Positions 38,129 to 48,700 of a DNA stretch of 64,000 nt are shown here, in pieces. The DNA is from Fasciolopsis buskii (taxonomy: Eukaryota; Platyhelminthes; Trematoda; Plagiorchiida; Fasciolidae): positions 393,361-457,360 of the forward strand of contig LUCM01001857.1 in NCBI GenBank assembly GCA_008360955.1, in the 5' to 3' direction. The notes beneath the pieces were generated by a model, which had not been told where the DNA came from, did no database searches, and was given only the letters and a program-made list of their open reading frames with translations. How positions within the stretch are numbered: the first letter of the stretch is position 1; the number at the start of each line of letters is the position of its first letter. Both the position numbers and the translations under genes were made by a program.

Positions 38129-39653
38129 GTACCGGCGATGACTCTTATTACTCAACGTGGCAGGTCGTGTGTGCCGAAAACGGAGTCATCATAAACCTTA
38201 GACACGTAATTATTCGGGCATTCGCCAAGCCCGGACTGTTCGCGCTGAGGCGTCTGTTTGGGACCATGATGTGTAGTTAGACTTCGATTACATGGAGTTG
38301 TTTCTGTCCTTGGCACGACATCCAAGGTTCCGTGGCATCCTTTGCACCTCCGGAGCCGAAAATGCGAGTTTTCCTGAAAGTAACTTTCAATAGATCCTCA
38401 CAAAATGCTCCTTTCGATTTGGTTGCATTGGGTATTAAATCCCCTTGTTTGCCCCCTGTCACTCCATAATACAACGCGATCAGTTGTGTTTAGAATGTGC
38501 TAGCTATCAACCGCCTGGTTTCGAACTAATTCGGCGCCCCAGATTTTGTTTTGTTTTCATCACGAGTTCCGCTTCCTCTTTGTTTTACTCCTTGTTCTTT
38601 TTCTTCAACTCTTTCCCGTTAAAAACGTTCCCTATCGAGAAAGCGGTCTGAATGATCTTTCTTGATAATCGGTTCAGCGAACGCCAATGTCTCACTTGAA
38701 ATCCATAGATCTGTCAATGTTATAAGAACCAAATGATTTTAGACTCCCATTTGTGTCGAAATGAATTTAGTATTAAAACTTTATTTTGGAAACTGTCAGT
38801 ACTAAGTCAGGTCGGGTCAAAGTAAAAGAAACGCTTCATTCACCCCAGAGCGTGCATATTTACCTTCTGCTCACTCAAATTTAAATTCTCAATGTAAAGC
38901 GAACCGTTACACCGAATGTCTAGGCTAGAAAAAGGAGGCGTGAGCGCGCGTTCCTGGATGGAAATGCATGCAGTAGAAACGTCCACGGGAGCTATGTATT
39001 CATTTCGCAGGCTGTTTGAACGACGATAAGTCGATACGGTGAGTATACTTCTGAAACCATTGGGTTGGGATTGGATGAAGTGGTTAAAATGCTGTTCAAT
39101 CACGACAAGATTGAGACCTTTCGTGTTCAGGAAATAGTTGGTTTAAGTCTTTCGATAGCAGTCCTGGGATGGAAAGTGACAAAGGAGACGTATATTCAGT
39201 GGAGTAGGACACTTCAAAACAAAGCCTCCGATAAGGTGAACTTGCAAAAAAAAGCAAAAAGGTACATCTGGTTTCGATGGGACTGCGGTCCTGTGCACAA
39301 ACTCGAAAACCCTTTGCCATAGATAATCAGCTCGTCAAAGATACTTATCAAATGCGATCGTGGGGACGATATTAGATCGGAATTGAAAATGTTTGTTTTG
39401 TTTGAGTTAACGATGAATCAGGAGGAGAAATGGAAGTGTGCTCTCTAGTTTTATCAATCCCACTATCGATAATAGCATGATTAGTGGTCCAGCAGATTCA
39501 TATCTAGGTGAGCATTTGTAACCAAGCTCGCACCTCAAGGCGACCTCCCATGTAAAAATAAAAAACAAAATAATGAATCTATTTGGACTTATTTTCGTGA
39601 TATATGCTCGAGTTCATCTTCCACGATTCCGTCTCTGCTCGATTTCATTTCAG

Positions 39654-39706
39654 ACACCGCAACCGAACCACGCGATGAATCGGAAGCCGTCGCACAATAC
39701 TCCACC
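39654..39706 (+). CDS. Unidentified gene, small exon
   Basis: A 53-bp exon between good splice signals: TTTCATTTCAG before it and the consensus GTAAGT after it. In the frame that ends on a whole codon it encodes TATEPRDESEAVAQYST. It joins without phase change to the exon at 40751. Upstream exons were not found. Confidence 0.45.
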
Positions 39707-39967
39707 GTAAGTTATCCGACACGTCTCATTACACCGTCCTTCATTTCTTGGTAATCCTGCATGGGAAATGTTCACTGAGCAGGTGCGCCCTGGTGTCAAC
39801 ATTGAGCATGCACCCAGCTGACTTCAATGGTGGCAACAATAGCAATGAATCAGACCGAGGTTAATTGGCGTGACCAAAAAAGCACACAAATCACGCTTTG
39901 GAATTTCGAACTACAAAATAAGCATGTGAATCGCACGAACGACCCATTATGCAGTGGCCATCTTCGT

Positions 39968-40013
39968 ATATACGTGTATATATATGTATATGTATACGTG
40001 TGTGTGTGTTTGT
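39968..40013. repeat. Compound TA/TG microsatellite
   Basis: TATATGTATA-type units passing into (TG)n. Confidence 0.85.
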
Positions 40014-40750
40014 GTGGATGGTTGCCTATACCTGTAGATCAGCCCGCCTTTCACGACCACTTGTCGATAACTGGGGTCATTATAATTCTTGCACATCGAT
40101 CGATTTCATATAGTGTGCGTTTTATGTTGTGTTGCCGTGACTTTCGTCAGTTCAAGTACTCCGCTTTAGACCACTATTGGAGGCTGAGGTGATCGAATAA
40201 TTTATTGCATTACCATTTCGTTGTTCTTCTTCGGTTGTTCGAATAAGAACAGAACATTATGAGTTGTTTGCCCTTGACTGAATCATGGTTCTGTAACAAC
40301 TCTTTGTATACGTCATGTGTTATTTGCAAATTTCTGCCAGCAACACCCTTAACTACAGAACCCTCGTCTGATTCATGCCAGTAAGTGAAAACACTCAATT
40401 AACCGAAGTGAACTGCGCGGATCAAACTGTAACTATGTGAATTTGTTTTTGGATTCTAACATGTTACACATACGGATCGATAAAATCACTGGTTTGAATA
40501 GTCCATTCGTAGTCCATAGAAGACCTGACTGGTCACGTGTTGTTAAATGACTGTGACCCTCGGCCGCCGATCATCGTCAAAGGCGTTGATCCCCACCACA
40601 AGGAATATTGTTCACGGCTAGGAGTTTCCATAAAGTACTGCCGTCTACCAGTCAACAAGTAGTCTCAGTAAGGGGAAGCTGTAAAACTTTTACGGCTTGT
40701 TGTCTGTTACTCAACGGTGCGTTTTTCATACTTATTCCATTATTGATCAG

Positions 40751-41120
40751 CGGAGTCCCATTTCAAGTGCATCGTACACAATGACAGCCATTTATTTTTC
40801 TTTACCATTACATTCGGACCAGTCTATCCGGGTGAATGTGGTGCCGTTTTCCTCACCTATCGCCACTCAGCTGCAATTGGAAAAGCTACACGAATTGGAT
40901 TGGTCGACGAAACCTGCTTCCACGGTCCCCGGGACACTGATCCTCGATCTGCCCTTAGCTGAACCCATTCAGCTGTCCGTTAGTTTGACATATCAAGATG
41001 TGAAGCGATGTCTGATCGGTCTACAAACTAAAATCGGAGGACAATCGAATGGTGTAGAACCAAATGCCGAAAACAGCTTATCCGGTGAATCGCTCGGTCA
41101 AAGAGGAACCAACGGTTTGG
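40751..41120 (+). CDS. Unidentified gene, 123-codon exon
   Basis: An open exon with acceptor TATTGATCAG and donor GTACGT at 41121. It encodes about 123 residues: a hydrophobic beta-rich half (TAIYFSLPLHSDQSIRVNVV, then GTLILDLPLAEPIQLSVSLT), then YQDVKRCLIGL and a Ser/Asn/Gly-rich tail. I do not recognise the family; there is no signal peptide or clear membrane helix. It ends one base into a codon. A TTTCAG acceptor at 41714 would add VILQQKDK and a stop at 41740, close to the end of the Gypsy element, so an insertion may have shaped or cut the 3' end. The frame and the splice sites make it one of the better host-gene candidates here. Confidence 0.5.
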
Positions 41121-41739
41121 GTACGTTGGTCGACCTAAACTTTTTCGCATGGTAGTTATACTTTAACAACGGGATGGTTATGTCTAAGTCCTCTATAAAA
41201 TTCTAGATAAAAATCTCTATCGTTCCCACCAGTGGCCAAGAAGTCGGGTCCCATGATCGTTTTGTAGTCACAGAATAGGTTTGTAAGTCAATATGATTTC
41301 AGTGATCTCATTTTCAAGGCAATGGAATCGCATGTGTATGAGAAAAAGATTGCATACTACACTGAACGACACTGACTCTCTCCTGTTTTTCTGCAATTCC
41401 TGTGGAAGGGAACAAACAAAATGTTTGAAATAACCGGCCTTGTATTGGCCACATACATGGATTCCAAACACGATCCAATTAAATCAACTTATTCTAACTG
41501 TTTACAAAAAATTCACTTCATTTTCCACGGTTGCCGAATGGGGAAGTCGGCGAAGGTAGGAAAGTCGGACTCGCGATCGTCCCCTGCATTCCACGATTTT
41601 AACCGATCGATCACCGTCTGAGTAGGGTGAAATCCTCATAATCCCATCCTGGGCAAAGGATTAAAGCAACAGCCCATTAGCTTTTGCTATTGATGATTGC
41701 TATCTATCTTTCAGTCATACTGCAGCAAAAAGACAAGTG

Positions 41740-44590
41740 ATTGGTTCACACGTTTATTGCGCAGAGTAACAAGTCACAGTCCGCAGACTTTGCTCGGCCG
41801 TGTATATTGGTCCTCTTCAAAACATGCTCACACGGGATCTATGTTCTGACTAGCTGAGCATTCATGGGCCAATTCAACCTTGTGCCGAACACTCTCGTTT
41901 TTGTTCTTTTGGGCCTCCCTTTGATTTTGTTGGTCCCATTTCCCCGAGTGACGACTTGAACCGTCGCTCTCAGCTGGGGGAGTCACGCTGTCATAGCTCT
42001 GGTTCTGCTGCTCCAGTTTGTCGCTACCGCGGTCTTTCTCTGTTGGTCATTATTGTTTCTTCGGCTGACTGCTTCTGATTGGTTCATGCTGCGGGATCGG
42101 CCACCATTGGTTGCCATCGTATTCTCGCTGGCTTCCTGGCCATAGAACCTCAGGCCTGGCGTGATTTTTAACTTTCACCTGCTGCCTGGGAGAGAAGCCC
42201 TTCATTTGTGCGATCGATTTCGACTATCTTAGCGTTCTTTTTTCCAACCTTGTGCGTCTATCGTCCGTTGAACTGTCCTGTTTTCCAGGTACTCTCGGTC
42301 TCATGCTATCGGCTCAAGTGATATTTCACCGTTCCGCCACACATCCTGGGTTTCCGATCGAACATAAGTTCAAACGGTGTTATTCCTGTAGTGGATTTCT
42401 GTGTTGTACGGTAGCTAAGCAGCCTATCCTCCTAGTCGTTTCAGTGTTTGTTCAACCATTCTTTCACCATTCTGTTAAACTTGTCCATCATTCCGTTTGT
42501 TCGTGGGTGATACGGTGACGTTCGTACCCTCCGAATTCTCCAGTGGCCCAAATTATCGCCGAGTTTTTGATTCGGAGCAGGGGGTCTTGATCTGTGATAA
42601 TCGTTTGTTACATCAAATCTTGCCATCACATTGCTGACGAAAATGCAAGCAACTGTCTCTCCTGTCTAGTCCCGCATCGGCACCACCTCCACCCACCGAG
42701 ACACCTAGTTAACCATTGCTGTGGATATCAATTTCCCGACGGACTCGGGCAATGGGCCGAAAATGTTTAATCTCCAGTTTGGCGAAACTCGCTGCGTCGG
42801 AATCTGTTGCATCGGGGGCGTCATTGTTGTTATTTCTCGGTCCCGCTGGCATTCCTTACGAGACCGTGTATAGCCCTCAGACTCTTGTCGCATGTTGATC
42901 CAGAAAACTTTGCGTCCTAATAATTTGAGGATTTTTTCTTGTCCCATGTGTGCGCTATCATGTGTCAACCGAATGCATTGCTCGTGTGGTGTTACAGGGA
43001 TGAAAGACAATCCTCTGGGCCTTAGCCCATGTCTTACATCGAAATCGTGAGTTTGTTGTTTTCTGTATGCAGGCGGTCCCATATTGACAATAAGTCCTCT
43101 TGTGCAGGTGAGCCTTTTTCCCAATTGATTTTGGCCTGAAGAGAAGAGCAGACCATGCGCACGAGGTCGTCGTTCCTCTGGCGATTGTACACTATGTTGT
43201 TTGGATTCACTCGATTAACCGGTATGGCTTCCGCTAACAATTGCCTGTTAATAGCTGAGCGCGGTAACGCATCAAGTATTTCGTTTTCTCGGTCGCGCAC
43301 GTGCTGCTTCGAGCTGATCCTCTTCTGGGATCTCTTGCCGTTTATCAACCATGTGAGAGGTTTGTGGTCTGCTTCAATGCGAAACCTGGTGGTGATCAGA
43401 TATGCCATCCATTTCTTTTGTCAAGCATTATTTTTTGTGGTTGACTTTTTTTCTACATTCGTTAACAATCGGCCAGCGTATTCGATCACACCGCATTGTT
43501 GTGAGAACACCCCACTAGTACCGATGTCGCTTGCGTTAACGGCCCCACTAAACTTTTCACTGGGCCTTGGGATTGTAAAGTAACTTCGAGAGTTTATTAC
43601 GCTTGCTTTGAGGTCCCTGAACACCGTTTCTGCTTCTTTTGTCCACTTGCAGTTTCTATGCTTCTTTAATAACTGGATTACTCCTTGGGCGTTCTGTGCA
43701 AAATTTGGCACAAATTTGGCGTCGTATTTTACCAGACCCAAGGAAGATCGTGGTTAACGCTTTGATTTTGAGAGCGGAAATTCCGTATTGTCTTTTTTTC
43801 TCGGGCAGCAGTGTAGTTCTGCCTCTTCCTCCCAAACAGTTTATCCTATTACGAGCAGTCTGACATTTTTGGCGCTCGGCTTCAAACCCGCCTTTTTGAC
43901 TCCTTCCAAGACATTTGTCAATCTGGGTCCATGTTCATCAACGGTCCTTGAAAATAATACGATGTCGTCTCCGTAGACCACAACATCGTCTTAATTCTCC
44001 TGGACATGTAACAACAACCGCTTGAAAGTTACTGGTGCGTTGCACAGTCCAAAAGGCATGCGCAGAAATTCGTACTCCTTCCCATTGCTGCATAAAGCCG
44101 TCTTTTCTCTGTCCTTCGCTGTCGCCAGTAGCTGTCAATACCCAGATGGTAAACCGATTAATGACAATAGTTGTGCGTCTTGCAGTTAATCAAATATCCC
44201 CTTTGTCGCTGGCATGAGAAATGCATCTTTAGTGGTGTCGCGATTAGTCTCCCTGAAGTGCACACAAAATTTGTAAGTTCTATCGGACTTTTAAGCCAAT
44301 AAAAAGAATGAGGAATGTGCACCGGTGCTTTGTTGAATGATACCCTTTGAAAGCCTTATGCACCTGTCTCTACTCTTCAGACATGATTCTCTGTGATATT
44401 CGCCCATATACGGGTTTGCACACTGCTTCCGGAACCAGGTCGATCTGGTGTTTCAGCCAGTCACAAAAGTCGTATACATCGACTGGTGTTGTGAACAACC
44501 TGGTGTACTGCGGGATATATTGATTTACACATGCTACGGGACACTGGAGCCGATGGTGCTATCGCCCGGCTCACCACGCTCCGGCAATTC
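41740..44590 (-). mobile_element. Ty3/Gypsy LTR retrotransposon pol, degenerate
   Basis: Minus strand, in the order RT, RNase H, integrase. RT: LKHQIDLVPEA at about 44450, then MPFG-L-C-NAP-like text, YGDDIVLFS at about 43965 (the catalytic YGDD motif) and GFEAE. RT thumb: LVKYDAKFVPNFAQNAQGVI and ATKTW-type text at about 43740-43600. RNase H: FRIEADHKPLTWLI at about 43385. The H2C2 region is readable as HDSAHMGQEKILKLLGRKVF at about 42970. Integrase core: TSPYHPRTNGMMDKFNRMVKE at about 42530-42460; the first Asp is readable (ITDQD) only in another frame. The 41740-41890 segment holds AATAAA on the minus strand and may be the 3' LTR, but no 5' LTR was matched. It is inactive: many frameshifts and stops. 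Confidence 0.8.
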
Positions 44591-44649
44591 CTACTAGGTC
44601 CCAACTCGATCGCTTGTTGTCCATCACCGTTCAGCGTTAAACAACAAGG

Positions 44650-44792
44650 TCACCCTTACTGACCGCTGCCTCTCTAACAGAGTTAAATGCTTCTATAAAA
44701 AGAATGAATATCCAAGGGGGACAGGGAGTGAACCAACACGAGTGGGAAAAGATTAGGATTCTGCAGTAGCCAACACACGGAATACATTTTAG
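44650..44792 (-). repeat. Dispersed repeat D, copy 2
   Basis: Reverse complement of 206-345, about 90% alike by eye. It abuts the hammerhead-bearing repeat at 44790 and continues towards the Gypsy relic. Confidence 0.7.
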
Positions 44793-44867
44793 TGATAGGA
44801 GATTGAATGTTTACATGAAATAATTCACCATGTGATATCATCGCTCAACTCACCATAAAGAAACCAT

Positions 44868-44925
44868 GGAAGCACTGTACAGCTGTTTCATCCAGCTTGT
44901 TAGGAATCATCAGCAGTGCATATCC
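44868..44925 (-). ncRNA. Hammerhead ribozyme-like motif (altered stem II)
   Basis: Minus strand: GGATATGCACTG, core CTGATGA, core GAAA, short stem III ACAGCTGT, cleavage triplet GTA, and CAGTGC closing stem I. Stem II differs from the array copies by an inserted CT (AACAAGCTGGA), which shortens the helix and enlarges its loop. Confidence 0.65.
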
Positions 44926-45070
44926 TTGTTGTACCTATCCGTCACAGATTTGCACGGTTACTGTCCGCTAGCACAAAACAGTCGACTCCTGCTGATAGAT
45001 GACTTCTCTGCAGGTAGCCTGAGTACGACGAACGGCTTTGGATATGACCTAGAGAGCGTGATTACTTGGT

Positions 45071-45127
45071 GGATATGCACTGCTGATGATTCCTAACAAG
45101 CTGGATGAAACAGCTGTACAGTGCTTC
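45071..45127 (+). ncRNA. Hammerhead ribozyme-like motif (altered stem II)
   Basis: Same motif as 44868-44925 on the other strand, with the identical CT insertion in stem II, so the two arose from one copy by inversion or templated duplication. The outer GGA:TCC pairing is weakened (TTCAATGG). Confidence 0.65.
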
Positions 45128-45579
45128 AATGGTTTCTTTATGGTGAGTTGAGTGATGAGATCACTTTTTATCACATGATCGTAGGATAGACTCAGCGAAA
45201 ATGATAGGCGTTATAGCCTCAAAGACGCGTTGTAGCGATGTGAAGAGTCGATAACATTTCAGTCACGTGTATGCATAAAATCGCAATTGGTCGTGTTTAA
45301 TAATGACTCCGATAACAGCTGATTCCCGTCTGGCACCAAAGTGACCCGAGATTCTGAGAATTAGAAGTCGAATTAGCCAGGTGATCAGCACTAGGCTACT
45401 AAAATGGGATGCGTGTTGATGTTCCATGATGATTTGATAGCCTTGTGCCACTTTCATAGATCTCAAATCATGAGAAAGTGATTGGTTATGCGGATAAAAT
45501 ATCACGCGCGAAAATCAAAATCTGTTCACCTGTAAACAAACAACCAAAAAATGAACAAGGCCTTCGACAGATAGCTCAC

Positions 45580-45712
45580 CTTGCAATAGACGAGTCAATT
45601 TCGAATCTCGGTACGGAATGTGTGTACTTTTCCCATCTACTAGCGCAGATATCACATTGCCCAAAGTGGACAAACTCAAGTTGATTTTGGTCGCCTCTTT
45701 CAATCGCTCACC
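45580..45712 (-). CDS. KIF3B-like: Kinesin-2 exon 8, last one found
   Basis: Encodes [40 protein letters not shown] and RLLQ. The acceptor is TTGCACTTTCAG and the donor GTGAGC. It is separated from exon 7 by 7217 bp, yet phase and residue count fit the family exactly. Confidence 0.93.
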
Positions 45713-48700
45713 CTGAAAGTGCAAAGTTTCAATTGGGTTCACCTCTGCAACATCATCGAATTTAGACTTATCGTGTACACATATATCACGTTCAAATACA
45801 AAGCTACAGATAAATGATGCAGAGAGTCACACATTTCATCAGTGAAATTTTCCGTTATAAAATTCATTATGCATCACTTGAATTCAGGTGAAAATTGAAA
45901 ATTTTAAAATACCCCAGTTCCTATTCACAGGCACTTGAACCCCGGAGGTTGGCTGAATGTCCTGACTAAGATTTCAGCCGATTTGTCAAAATTCACCGAC
46001 AGTCAGCCGATCTTCAAGGCCACATGCCGCCAGCACACACGATAGCTGAATTATCTGCGGGTAGGGTAAGCGTGACGAAGGTATTGAATGCAACCGGCAG
46101 AACGAGACTACTTGATCAATATGAGTAGTAAGATGCTAGATGTTGCACTCAATTGTTCTTAATGTGGTATCAGCGCCGGACAGCTAAAGCGTTCGACTCA
46201 CAGTTGTTTGCCCCGGGTCCACGTAGCAGTTCAAGTGCGACAGATGTGCACCGTGGCTGATGATTCCTAACAAGGATGAATCAAACGCGCAATGCTTCTA
46301 TGGTTTCTTCCCCATGGTCAGATGAATGCGCACGCTAAATGAAGAATACCAAGTCGACACGACACACCTGTTTGTCGAAATGAACAAAATACTAACTTAA
46401 CCCATTTAGAGTTCCTGAATTCTACAGGCTAAGCGACTTTACACTTTACGCGGTATTGGATCAGTCTCACACCTTCAGACCAACAGAAGAGCAGCAGAAG
46501 TGAACGTTTATCGAACGGTTACCAACGTCGGATAGATCGGGACTGGTTAATTGCCAATGAAACACGTGGATGAAGCAATTAACGGAATAACCGAAACCAA
46601 ACAGAAAAGCGACAGATTAGAAACACTTCAGTTGCACCGATAAAGCAAACAGTTATCACATATCGATCCAGCTGAGTACAGTCAGATCACGCAACATGAA
46701 AAGAAAGCAGCTAGTGCACCAACTAGACGGTCAAATTGGACTAAACGGTGCAACAAAATAAACTGATGGTCGAATGGACGCACAATGCGGTCAACAGACG
46801 ATTGGTGGACACGGCTCCATATCCGACCAAACAAACAAACGTGGACTCACAAACAGAGGCCCGAAAATTGATACTATCACAAACATAAATGATTGGATGC
46901 AACGGGGGATAGAAAAGGTAACTAAAGCGTGGTGTGCTTGTTTGTATGTGTGTGCGGATGTGTGAAATGGTGCGCATAGGCGCGTACGTATGTCAGTGTG
47001 TTCTTGTCTCGTGACTAAGCATGTGAATGAGGGTACACATGTAGGGCTCCGCCGTTGAAGCTCTGGGAATTAAACAACCTAATTAGAGGAATTCCGCTTC
47101 GTTATCGAAATCAATCCGTGGAAGGGACGCACTGGCAGGCAGCTCGATAGAATGTAAGCAAACATCTAAAGATCGATAAATATGTTCGTTTAAACTTTGT
47201 TAGGGAAATTAGAGAGGTTAGTGGTGTGCACTGGACCTCTTCGGGCATCGAATTCATCAATGAGTCGAACTTTAAGACATAACATGACCCTCTGATTTGC
47301 CACATCACATTTGTTGTCACATGACCAACATGGAGGATTTGTTTGCCACGATGAGCACTGCTCTTTGCTACACGATCAGATTGACTTCAACTCATACGGC
47401 CTCAAAGTTCGTGTCCTTGTTTGCAGTCAACTACGTATATAAATCTCGTTTTCAGTGATTCGTGCTCATGCCATTTCATCACTATATATCTTGAAGCTGA
47501 ACTGCAGACGGTCAGAAGAGTATTCACTGAAAATGGTTTCCCAATTAGATTAATCGACAAGATGTCGGAGACAGAACGGGAAGTTCCTAGGAGGGCGACA
47601 GTGGAGAGAAAGCTAGAATACGTATCTCTGTCATACAAAGGTGACACGCTAGCAGAAATAGCACGACGAAGACTGACTAGCGCTATCAATAAGACATCCT
47701 ACGCAGCCAGGCTTCGTGCCCTGTTCAAATCCCGCCCCGTAGTGTCATTATGGTTGAAAGACAAAGTCCCTGATTCTGCAGCCTCGTTTTGTATCTATTC
47801 ATTCACATGTTCCTGTGGGAAGATGTACATCGGCTGCACGACCAGGCGCTTGTCTGAACGCATCCGTAAGCACCACTCGGCATGTTTAGGCACTGGAACA
47901 ATTAAGTCACTTAATAGCGTAGTCGTTTCACATCTAGCACAGACTAACCACACTGTGAATGTGACGCAAGCTTTCCAGACCCTGTATAAGGTCAGAGGTC
48001 AACAATCCAGGTTGGCAAAGTGTCGCCTCTTGAGCACTGCGGAAGCTGTCGCGATCTGTCTTCACAATCCTCCATTGTGCTCTGAAAAACAATTTGTGGT
48101 GGCGCTTCAACTCTTCTGGCCCACCCTTCGTCCCAATGCAAACCCTAGACAGCAAAACAATTAACACAACACATTCTTGTGTATTCAGGTTATGCATGTA
48201 ACACCACAAATCCCCTCCCCACCCATATTTGTATCTGACTAATCCAATCCTTCCTATAGTGAAAATTTTTTGTCAAAATATATAGTGATGTACTGGCATG
48301 AGTACGAATCACTGAAAACGAGCTTGTTCGCCAACCTGTGTTTTCTCAATGTGCTCAGCGGTAATCTTCAAGGAGTATATAAATCTCTCTCTCTGTATAT
48401 ATATATATATGTTGTATATATATATCATTGTATTTCGCACTCTATCCAGACAGAGCAGTTGCCATTCGGTAGGCTGATTTAAAATGCATCCTTCCTGTCA
48501 AGATGTTCGTTCAAACAAAGTATACATAAAGCTATTCACAACAAGTTATGAAAAGGGTGAATAGGTGTGCATTATTTCCTCATTGGGTGATTGTCATTGC
48601 ATGATTCTTATCCACTCCTACTCGTTTCATTTCAAAGAGAAACTCATCCATTTCAAGAGGTAGATTTCAACACAAACCTCAGATGATGTAAAAAAAATGA

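Larger units (their letters stand above)
44790..45160. repeat. Inverted pair of 392-bp-family repeats
   Basis: 44790-45067 is the reverse complement of the 392-bp satellite unit with the tRNA-like head deleted. 45068-45160 is the same unit in direct orientation, from the hammerhead into the following segment. The two hammerhead ends thus face outward to form a potential hairpin. The frame at 44866-45096 is a by-product. Confidence 0.8.

Noticed and set aside
43155..43583. Plus-strand 142-codon gene
   Set aside because: Antisense shadow of the Gypsy RNase H and RT region.
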